Source of the DNA: Candidatus Cloacimonadota bacterium
Lineage (GTDB): Bacteria > Cloacimonadota > Cloacimonadia > Cloacimonadales > Cloacimonadaceae
Assembly (NCBI GenBank): GCA_023228285.1
Contig: JALOBM010000031.1
Coordinates: 1-23,572, forward strand
DNA: 23,572 bases
Direction: 5' to 3'
A program made the translations under genes and the position numbers. Each line of letters starts with the position of its first letter. The stretch's first letter is position 1. Positions 7,807 through 13,981 of the stretch are shown here, piece after piece. The notes beneath the pieces were generated by a model that saw only the letters and a list, made by a program, of their open reading frames with translations, searched no databases and had not been told where the DNA came from.

Positions 7807-9228
7807 TTACAGATTATAGTATAGCATCATTTCATGAGGGTGAGGACGTGCCGTCATCGCCTCATGTTCTGCTAGTTTCAGCTGGATGTGGCTACTAATC
7901 AACTCTTCATTAAATACATTCCCGGTCAGCAAAAAGTCATGATCGTCCTGCAGGGCCTGCATAGCTTCTGCCAGATTGGCGGGAATGGACAACAGGCTGG
8001 ATTTTTTCTCTTCACTCCAGGCAAATACATTGTCATCGAAGGGCCCCAAGTTATGCTTTTTAGGATCAATCTTGTTTTTAATGCCGTCCAAACCTGCCAT
8101 CAGAATCGCACTCATGGCCAGATAGGGATTGCAGGTTGCGTCTCCCGTACGGAATTCAAAGCGTTTTTCCTCCGGGCTGTTCGCATACTTGGGAATTCGG
8201 ATGGCAGCTGAGCGATTAGCAAGCCCGTAGAAGAGCTTTACCGGTGCTTCAAATCCGGGTAAGAGGCGTTTGAAACTGTTCGTGGATGGATTGGTGAATG
8301 CCACCAGGGCGCGGCCGTGATAGAGGATGCCGCCGATAAACCAGATGGCTTCTTTGGAGAGATCGGCATATCCGCCCTTTTTATAGAATATATTCTTGCC
8401 GTTTTTGTGCAGCATCATGTGGAAGTGCATTCCGTTTCCGGCATGATTGAAGACAGGCTTGGGCATGAAAGTGGCGGTAAGGCCATATTCCAGCGCCGTT
8501 CTGCGGATGATGTCCTTCATTACCATTGTATCGTCACTGATTTTGGGGAATTCCAAGAGTTCTGTTTCGATCTCTTGTTGCGATGAAAGCCCCACTTCAT
8601 GGTGATGGTAGCGCACTTTAATGCCTGCTTCTTCCATGTGATCTACCATTTCCTGACGTATCTCGTAGAACCGGTCGAAGGGAGTGTCTGCATGGTAGCC
8701 TTTAATATCCTGGCGGCTTACACCATCCATGTCGTCATAGTCTTCGGGAAGAGCATCTTTACATTCGCTGGAAGTGATGTTGTAACCGCTGGAAAAGCTG
8801 TCGGAATAGAACTGCACAGTATCAAAGAGATGGTACTCAAGCTCCGGAATCCATGTGGATATATCCGCAATCTTGGTGCTTTTCATGTATTCATGGGCTC
8901 TCAGCGCCACACTGCGGGGATCCTTTTTTATGCCGATGCGAGTATCAGCATCGCAGATAGAGCAGATCATACGCAATGTTGGTACTTCGTAAAAGGGGTC
9001 TATCTGTGCGGTGCTGATATCCGGCATCAAAACCATATCGCCACTTTCAACGCTTCTCATTCCAGGGATGGAAGAGCCGTCGAAGGCCACGCCGCGAGAT
9101 AGCACGTTCTCCAATCTTCTGGCCGGGAAAGTGATGTGATACCACTTGCCGTCAAGGCCGACATACTTCAGGTCGATCGCTTTCACCTCGTTTTCAGCGA
9201 TCATTTTTTGAACTTTCTTTAGGTCCAT
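7807..9228 (-). CDS. glnA: Glutamine synthetase, type I
   Basis: Catalyses ATP-dependent amidation of glutamate to glutamine, the main ammonium assimilation step, in the cytoplasm. At 473 residues it has the usual GSI length. Family motifs seen are FDGSSIPG near the N terminus, the metal-binding ELEYHLF, the ATP-binding NHAGNGMHFHM, the glutamate/active-site stretch TNPSTNSFKRLLPGFEAP, NRSAAIRIP, and FEFRTGDATCNPYLAMSAILMAG. At the position of the adenylylated Tyr of E. coli (NLYDLP) this protein has NLGPFD with Gly395, so control by GlnE-type adenylylation is not expected. The start is ATG at 9226-9228 with a GGAGA ribosome-binding site directly next to an (AT)9 tract. It follows the M50 protease gene on the same strand after 61 bp. 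Confidence 0.96.
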   Translation of the reverse strand: MDLKKVQKMIAENEVKAIDLKYVGLDGKWYHITFPARRLENVLSRGVAFDGSSIPGMRSVESGDMVLMPDISTAQIDPFYEVPTLRMICSICDADTRIGIKKDPRSVALRAHEYMKSTKIADISTWIPELEYHLFDTVQFYSDSFSSGYNITSSECKDALPEDYDDMDGVSRQDIKGYHADTPFDRFYEIRQEMVDHMEEAGIKVRYHHHEVGLSSQQEIETELLEFPKISDDTMVMKDIIRRTALEYGLTATFMPKPVFNHAGNGMHFHMMLHKNGKNIFYKKGGYADLSKEAIWFIGGILYHGRALVAFTNPSTNSFKRLLPGFEAPVKLFYGLANRSAAIRIPKYANSPEEKRFEFRTGDATCNPYLAMSAILMAGLDGIKNKIDPKKHNLGPFDDNVFAWSEEKKSSLLSIPANLAEAMQALQDDHDFLLTGNVFNEELISSHIQLKLAEHEAMTARPHPHEMMLYYNL

Positions 9229-9237
9229 ATCTTCTCC

Positions 9238-9255
9238 ATATATATATATATATAT
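9238..9255. repeat. (AT)9 dinucleotide tract in the glnA leader
   Basis: Eighteen bases of uninterrupted alternating A and T abut the glnA ribosome-binding site (GGAG at 9234-9237) and lie in the 61-bp gap after the M50 protease gene. It could supply a -10 element, melt easily, or change length by slippage. Confidence 0.9.
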
Positions 9256-9289
9256 TTTGTTTGTTATCTGCTGAGGTTCTGATGCAAGC

Positions 9290-9928
9290 TTACAGCGGCA
9301 ACCCCATCAGCCGCATAATGAAAGTAACCGGAGGCAGCACTATTTTACCGATCAGGTTGAGTCCCAAGAGATTGGAAATAATAATGAAGGCAAAAAGATA
9401 GATCATCCCCTTGCGTTCCTGCGCCGTCCACTTAAAATAAGCCTCATCCGTGAGGAAAATACCCAGCACCTTGGATCCATCCAAGGGTGGCACGGGAATG
9501 AGGTTGAAGAAAGCCAAAAGCAGGTTTAGAAAGATTACGTACCACAACACATGCTGTAGCGCCGGAAAAGCCGCCAGCAAGTGGAAGATAACACTCAGCA
9601 CGATGGCGATGAGGATGTTTGAAGCCGGACCAGCAAGCGCAGTAAGCCCGGAATCACGCTTTAGATTTCGAAAATTGTAGGGATTGAACGGCACGGGTTT
9701 GGCATAACCATAGATAAAACCGGCGCTAAAATAGAGGATCAAGGGAAGAATCACAGTTCCAAAGATATCGATGTGCTTTCTAGGGTTGAAGCTAAGGCGC
9801 CCCGCCCGCTGTGCCGAATCGTCACCCAAAGCAAAGGCGGCAAAGGCATGACTCACTTCATGGATGATGATGCTGTAGAACACCAACAAAATGATTGCAG
9901 TGTTTGAGATAATACTTTGTAGATTCAA
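9290..9928 (-). CDS. M50-family (site-2 protease type) membrane metalloprotease
   Basis: Polytopic membrane zinc peptidase of the M50B type without a PDZ domain, 212 residues. The zinc site is visible as HEVSH (His23-Glu24-xx-His27) in the first hydrophobic segment. The third ligand motif is NLIPVPPLDGS (Asp150). Other hydrophobic stretches lie around 55-75, 100-120, 125-145 and 175-200. Members of this class cleave transmembrane segments of regulators or small peptides; the substrate here is unknown. The start is TTG at 9926-9928, supported by an AGGG ribosome-binding site seven bases upstream and by the absence of an in-frame ATG before the zinc motif. It begins 9 bp after the tyrS stop, so it is probably co-transcribed with tyrS. 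Confidence 0.9.
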   Translation of the reverse strand: MNLQSIISNTAIILLVFYSIIIHEVSHAFAAFALGDDSAQRAGRLSFNPRKHIDIFGTVILPLILYFSAGFIYGYAKPVPFNPYNFRNLKRDSGLTALAGPASNILIAIVLSVIFHLLAAFPALQHVLWYVIFLNLLLAFFNLIPVPPLDGSKVLGIFLTDEAYFKWTAQERKGMIYLFAFIIISNLLGLNLIGKIVLPPVTFIMRLMGLPL

Positions 9929-9937
9929 ATTCCTACC

Positions 9938-11140
9938 CTAAACCTTCTTTAGTTTCAAGAACTTACGTTTGCCGGCACGCAGGATTGCAGCGTCCCTGAT
10001 CTCCACCTCGGCATCAAATACACTGATCTTTTCGCCATCCAGACTTACCCCGCCGCCTTGGATCAAGCGCTTGGCTTCTGAGTTACTGGAACACAATCCG
10101 CTCTGCACCAATAGTTGTGCCAATTTCATACTGGTTTCGCTAACTTCATATTCCGGTATATCCTCCGGGATTTCCTTTTTTGAAAAGAGGTTCTCAAAAC
10201 CTTCCTGCGCCTTCTGTGCTTCTTCTTCACCATGATATAGCTTCACGATCTCCCACGCCAGTTGTTTCTTCAAAACCATGGGATTGGTGCCTTTTGCCAG
10301 CTCTTGCTTTACTTGTTCCAAGCGGTCTGTATCGTAGGATGTGGCATAGTTGTAGTAGTTCATAATCAGGCTGTCCGGGATGCTCATCACTTTGCCATAT
10401 TTATCCGCAGGAACATCAAAAACAGCGATATAATTATTCAGGGATTTACCCATTTTATTCACACCATCGGTGCCCAAAAGGATTGGCGAAAGCACAGCGA
10501 TCTGCTGTTCCATGCCAAAATAACGCTGCATGTCGCGCCCACAGAGGATGTTGAACTTCTGTTCCGTTGCGCCCAGTTCCACATCGCTTTCGATGGCCAC
10601 GGAATCGTAGCCCTGCAAGACCGGATACATCAGCTCGTGCATGCCCAGGGAAAGCCCCTGTTCATAACGATTGCGGAAGGTATCGTGCGCCATGAATTGT
10701 GCTAAGGTAAACTTACCCAAAAGCTTGAGCACGTCTGCCATACCCATGCCGCCAAACCATTCACTTTGATAGCGGATCTCTGTCTGTTCCGGTTTTAGAA
10801 TAGTAAAGAGCTGATCCATATATTTTTCGCTGTTTATCTTCACCTGCTCATGCGTGAGCGGAGGTCTGGAATCGTCTCTGCCGGTGGGATCACCGATCTG
10901 GGCGGTAAAATCCCCGATAATGATGACGCCGGTGTGGCCTAAATCCTGAAAATCCCGCATCTTGCGGATTGGCACCAGATGGCCGATGTGGATATCGAAA
11001 CCGGTGGGATCGATACCGTATTTGATGCGGAGCGGTTTTCCGCTCTTGGCACTTTTTGCCAGCTTGCCTTTCAGCTCATCCAGCGGGATGATTTCCTCCA
11101 CGCTTTTTGTAATAATTTTCATTTCATGTTCAAAACTCAT
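9938..11140 (-). CDS. tyrS: Tyrosyl-tRNA synthetase
   Basis: Class I aminoacyl-tRNA synthetase that charges tRNA-Tyr, cytoplasmic, 400 residues. The catalytic Rossmann domain carries HIGH at 51-54 and a KMSKS-loop variant KMGKS at 229-233. GDFTAQIGDPTGR, MHELMYPVLQGYDSV and LGATEQKFNILCGRDMQR are characteristic of bacterial TyrRS, closer to the TyrZ-like group than to E. coli TyrS. A C-terminal S4 RNA-binding domain spans about 335-400 (LAQLLVQSGLCSSNSEAKRL). The start is ATG at 11138-11140 with an AGGAAGAG ribosome-binding site. A good promoter lies at 11177-11205, giving a leader of only about 30 nt. It is first in the probable tyrS-M50-glnA run. Confidence 0.96.
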   Translation of the reverse strand: MSFEHEMKIITKSVEEIIPLDELKGKLAKSAKSGKPLRIKYGIDPTGFDIHIGHLVPIRKMRDFQDLGHTGVIIIGDFTAQIGDPTGRDDSRPPLTHEQVKINSEKYMDQLFTILKPEQTEIRYQSEWFGGMGMADVLKLLGKFTLAQFMAHDTFRNRYEQGLSLGMHELMYPVLQGYDSVAIESDVELGATEQKFNILCGRDMQRYFGMEQQIAVLSPILLGTDGVNKMGKSLNNYIAVFDVPADKYGKVMSIPDSLIMNYYNYATSYDTDRLEQVKQELAKGTNPMVLKKQLAWEIVKLYHGEEEAQKAQEGFENLFSKKEIPEDIPEYEVSETSMKLAQLLVQSGLCSSNSEAKRLIQGGGVSLDGEKISVFDAEVEIRDAAILRAGKRKFLKLKKV

Positions 11141-11176
11141 TGTGTCTCTTCCTATAAGGATTTGCGATAGATGTGC

Positions 11177-11205
11177 ATAATGCAGGGGAAGGCTTTTCTT
11201 GTCAA
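11177..11205 (-). promoter_or_regulatory. Predicted sigma70-type promoter of tyrS
   Basis: On the minus strand a perfect TTGACA (11200-11205) and CATTAT (11177-11182), a 4/6 match to the -10 consensus, are separated by 17 bp. The predicted start is near 11170, 30 nt before the tyrS ATG. Confidence 0.6.
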
Positions 11206-11819
11206 GTATAGTGAAGCTGGAGAAATTCTTCCCATTCTTTTAAGCCTGATACTTCTCTGCGTTCGCTCTCTTCTTTCTTCGATGCTGCAGGAGTTTTCTC
11301 GTAACATTCCAGATGCTACGTCTCATTCTTTCGGAGGATCGGAATCCTCTATTCGAAGCTTCTGAAAGCTCCATTACAATCGGAAAGCTCTGTTACGATA
11401 ATTGCAGCTGCCATCTCTGGACTGCCAAACTCTTATTTAGCAGAAGTAGCGGAGCCATTTACAAGAGAAGACCTTCGGTCTTTGCGGCAAATGCAGTTTT
11501 CCACACCAATGCTTCTCAGCACTGAGTATCAATGAAGTCCAAAAGCCTCAGAGCAAGAGGCCAGTTCTGATTAGGTAAAGGCTTGTTACTCCATTATTCA
11601 CCATCTTGCGGACACAAAAATCTACGCTATCTGCGTACTCTGCCTGCTATTCTTCCTCCCTGTTTCAATCAGTGCCGAACCAGATATAAAGCCGTTATCA
11701 TCTAGTGCTCACTCGATGAACACCCGATGATATCTGCTTCGGCAAGCGATGGAGCACAGGAGAAGCACAGTGAAGTTGACCTAAACAATGCACTGGAGTA
11801 ACAAGACACCTATGTTATA
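11206..11819. other. Gene-free region between tyrS and the IS630 element
   Basis: About 614 bp with no frame resembling a known protein. It contains an imperfect 19-bp tandem duplication (11364-11382 and 11383-11401, 14 of 19 matches), small hairpins GAGGAT/ATCCTC (11334-11349) and AAGACC/GGTCTT (11468-11482), an exact 12-bp inverted repeat (11582-11593 and 11794-11805) and, between its arms, the second copy of the dispersed palindrome. It may be decayed mobile or gene sequence. Confidence 0.6.
11672..11744 (+). repeat. Dispersed palindromic repeat, copy 2
   Basis: A 73-bp segment beginning GTGCCGAACCAGATAT and ending GATATCTGCTTCGGCA, so its ends mirror each other. It aligns gap-free, at about 81 percent, with the reverse complement of 2085-2157. 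Weaker similarity may continue outward (a CCTC-CTGT stretch before and CACAGTG after). It lies between tyrS and the IS element, inside a 12-bp inverted repeat pair. No coding potential recognised. Confidence 0.7.
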
Positions 11820-11838
11820 CAGAGTTCATATTGTAATG

Positions 11839-12384
11839 TCATAATTCTAGATAGCTGCAGCGGCACAAGGATGATATTGTGTCGTTTTTCAAGTCCGCAA
11901 ACACATCTACCATATCTGCCATCATTTGCTTAAGTGAACCAAAGACACGGTTATGGATAAAGTGAGTTTTCATGTATTTCCATAAACGTTCAATTGGGTT
12001 TAACTCTGGAGAATATGGAGGAAGATATATGATATCAATATTGTCAGGGACTACAAGGTCTTTGGATTTATGCCATCCTGCCTGGTCCATAATGATGACA
12101 ATCTCTTCATTTCCATATGCCAGGCTCATTTGCTCCAGATACAGATTCATCATGTCCGTGTTTACCCAGGGCAGAAATAATGAGAAGTTCTCACCGGACT
12201 TTGGCTCCACCGAGCCATAGACATAGAAGTTCTGATAGGCTTGTTTGACTTTTATCTGAAGCGGCTTTCCTGACAATGCCCAGATCCTAGCTAAGCTAGT
12301 TTGGAGGCCGAAGCGGGCTTCGTCAAAGAAGAACACTCTCAGATCGGGATTTCTTTCAGTTTTTGCCCTCAGGTAATCTTGAGT
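11839..12384 (-). CDS. IS630-family transposase, C-terminal catalytic part (orfB, reached by -1 frameshift)
   Basis: DDE_3-type catalytic domain that cuts and joins DNA at TA sites. The three acidic residues are visible in FFFDEARFG, IIMDQAGWH and NPIERLWKYMK. The region given is the stretch in the -1 frame after the A9 run; a GTG at 12334-12336 is the first conventional start codon inside it, but it falls within conserved sequence (LRVFFFDEAR) and has no clear ribosome-binding site. Fusing the upstream frame to this one by a -1 shift at the A9 run gives exactly 344 residues with continuous IS630 homology, including the linker TQDYLRAKTERNPDL. Translation as a frameshift fusion is therefore the best reading. 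Confidence 0.85.
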   Translation of the reverse strand, partial: TQDYLRAKTERNPDLRVFFFDEARFGLQTSLARIWALSGKPLQIKVKQAYQNFYVYGSVEPKSGENFSLFLPWVNTDMMNLYLEQMSLAYGNEEIVIIMDQAGWHKSKDLVVPDNIDIIYLPPYSPELNPIERLWKYMKTHFIHNRVFGSLKQMMADMVDVFADLKNDTISSLCRCSYLEL

Positions 12385-12872
12385 TTTTTTTTATACTCTG
12401 CCTGTTTTTCCTTATCTGCCATGATATGGGTGGGACGGGGCCGCTTAAAGCGGATTTTCATCTTTGCGAGATTCACTGACATGGCAGGTTTACTGATCTT
12501 CACACCATATGCTCTTTCCAGCTCTCCTCTGAGCCTGTCCAGTGTCCAAAATACCGGATTGCCTTCATTATCTTTTTGCGTAGTGATCCACTGAACTACC
12601 TGACTTTTCATTTCATCCGACAAAAGAGCAGGTTTATGTCCTTTCGGGTGGTCAATCAGACCTTCCACTCCGTGCTCTTTGAATTGGTTTATCCAACGGA
12701 AAAGAGTACGGGGGTTAATTCGGTATGCCTTGGCAATCTCTTCGGTCTTGAGCCAGGAAAAGCTCGATAGTATCGTCAGCTTCTTCACCACATCTCCATT
12801 GGGTAAGACTGATATCGCTTGCTCAATAGCCGCCAAAGTACTAGCATCAATGCTGTGCTTCTGTCGTCCCAT
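12369..12872 (-). CDS. IS630-family transposase, N-terminal DNA-binding part (orfA)
   Basis: A 167-residue product with a helix-turn-helix region (TEEIAKAYRINPRTLFRWIN, about residues 43-62) followed by a winged-helix/Homeodomain-like segment (SDEMKSQVVQWITTQ... to KMKIRFKRPRP), which binds the terminal repeats. The start is ATG at 12870-12872 with an AAGGAG ribosome-binding site. The frame ends at TGA shortly after the slippery A9 run (T run at 12384-12392 on the plus strand). Alone it would lack the catalytic domain and might act as an inhibitor; with the -1 shift it becomes full transposase. Confidence 0.85.
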   Translation of the reverse strand: MGRQKHSIDASTLAAIEQAISVLPNGDVVKKLTILSSFSWLKTEEIAKAYRINPRTLFRWINQFKEHGVEGLIDHPKGHKPALLSDEMKSQVVQWITTQKDNEGNPVFWTLDRLRGELERAYGVKISKPAMSVNLAKMKIRFKRPRPTHIMADKEKQAEYKKKLKIT

Positions 12873-13027
12873 TTCTCACTCCTTGTATGTTATGATATGG
12901 GACAAGATAATCAGTATTTATGGCATGTCAATATAAATCCTGTATTATCTATAAGATACATAAGGTCAAATGAGCTCCAATTGCACTATCCGAGTCAAAT
13001 AATTGTAATCTGCGCCCAATTTGAGGT

Positions 13028-13053
13028 AAAAAAGCCCTCGGTTCCACGAGGGC
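13028..13053 (-). terminator. Rho-independent terminator after rpsG
   Basis: On the minus strand GCCCTCG and CGAGGGC (13034-13040 and 13047-13053) pair across a 6-nt loop and are followed by six T (13028-13033). It ends the rpl-rpo-rps transcript about 25 bp after the rpsG stop. Confidence 0.92.
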
Positions 13054-13077
13054 CTAGATGTAAGCTTTTGGTATGTA

Positions 13078-13548
13078 CTACCACCTAAGATGGGCAAATG
13101 CACGGTTGGCTTCTGCCATCTTGTGGGTATCTTCGCGTTTTTTGATGGAAGAGCCTTCTTTCTTGTAGGCTGCCATCAGTTCAGCGGCAAGTTTTTCCGT
13201 CATAGTCTTTTCGCTGCGGGAGCGAGAGTTTCCGATGATCCATCTGAAGGCGATGGCGCGGCCGTTTTTCTCGTTCACTTCCATGGGAATCTGGTAGTTT
13301 GATCCACCAACGCGGCGGGAAACCACTTTCACTTGCGGACGCACATTTTCCAGAGCAGTCTTAAAAACTTCCAGAGGTTCTTGCTTGGTCTTTTCTTGGA
13401 TGATTTCGAAGGCTCCGTACACGATGCTTTCAGCGATAGACTTTTTGCCCTTTACCATCAAGCAGTTCATAAACTTGGTAAGGACGACGTCGTTGTATTT
13501 GGGATCCGGCAGTACTTCACGTACTATAGCTTTGCGTTTTCTTGGCAT
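13078..13548 (-). CDS. rpsG: 30S ribosomal protein S7
   Basis: Primary 16S rRNA binding protein that nucleates assembly of the small-subunit head. Its 156 residues are the standard length, with family stretches MPRKRKA, KFMNCLMVKGKKSIAESIVY, ALENVRPQVKVVSRRVGGSN and MAEANRAFAHLRW. The start is ATG at 13546-13548 with an AGGAGGG ribosome-binding site, 13 bp after rpsL. It is the last gene of the block; a terminator follows at once, so fusA and tuf are not in this transcript. Confidence 0.98.
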   Translation of the reverse strand: MPRKRKAIVREVLPDPKYNDVVLTKFMNCLMVKGKKSIAESIVYGAFEIIQEKTKQEPLEVFKTALENVRPQVKVVSRRVGGSNYQIPMEVNEKNGRAIAFRWIIGNSRSRSEKTMTEKLAAELMAAYKKEGSSIKKREDTHKMAEANRAFAHLRW

Positions 13549-13561
13549 TTAAAAATCCCTC

Positions 13562-13939
13562 CTACTTTTTCTTGGGACGCTTGGTTCCATATTTGGAACG
13601 TGAGTTTGTACGTTTTTCCACTCCGGAGGAATCCAAAGCACCCCGGACGATATGATAGCGAACACCGGGAAGGTCTTTTACACGACCACCGCGCACCAGC
13701 ACAATGGAGTGTTCCTGCAAATTATGTCCTTCACCGGGAATATAAGCTGTAACTTCAAATCCGTTCACAAGACGGACACGAGCGACTTTACGAAGAGCTG
13801 AGTTGGGTTTTTTGGGCGTAGTCGTGTAAACACGAGTGCATACTCCGCGCCTTTGCGGACATCCCATTAGCGCCCTGTTTTTCTTTTTGACCTCAACAGC
13901 AGTTCTTCCTTTTCGGATCAATTGGTTGATGGTTGGCAC
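13562..13939 (-). CDS. rpsL: 30S ribosomal protein S12
   Basis: Decoding-centre protein of the small subunit, 125 residues. The [13 protein letters not shown] loop with Lys43 and the [12 protein letters not shown] loop both have the ordinary streptomycin-sensitive residues. The start is GTG (13937-13939), supported by a well-spaced AAGGAG ribosome-binding site and by alignment with the family N terminus ([12 protein letters not shown]). It follows rpoC by 42 bp and precedes rpsG by 13 bp. Confidence 0.98.
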   Translation of the reverse strand: MPTINQLIRKGRTAVEVKKKNRALMGCPQRRGVCTRVYTTTPKKPNSALRKVARVRLVNGFEVTAYIPGEGHNLQEHSIVLVRGGRVKDLPGVRYHIVRGALDSSGVEKRTNSRSKYGTKRPKKK

Positions 13940-13981
13940 TGATTTTCTCCTTATCTTTATTTCAGTGTATTAGTAAATATC

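Larger units (their letters stand above)
11820..12942 (-). mobile_element. IS630/Tc1-mariner family insertion sequence
   Basis: A 1123-bp element. The terminal inverted repeats are imperfect, about 25 bp (11820-11844 and 12918-12942, 19 of 25 matches), with the shared pattern CAG...TT-ATATTG..ATG-CATAA. Each end is flanked directly by TA (11818-11819 and 12943-12944), the target duplication expected for this family. It carries a transposase in two overlapping frames with a complete DDE triad. The transposase stop codon lies inside the left repeat. It appears intact. Confidence 0.88.

Noticed and set aside
11141..11205. Possible T-box riboswitch upstream of tyrS
   Set aside because: The predicted promoter leaves a leader of about 30 nt, far too short for a T-box, and no T-box core or terminator is visible.
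11468..11483. Hairpin AAGACC-TTC-GGTCTT followed by a T
   Set aside because: The stem is short, there is no real T-run, and no gene on the plus strand for it to terminate.
11171..11525. Two short plus-strand frames in the tyrS-IS gap
   Set aside because: No ribosome-binding site or family resemblance, and their composition looks non-coding.
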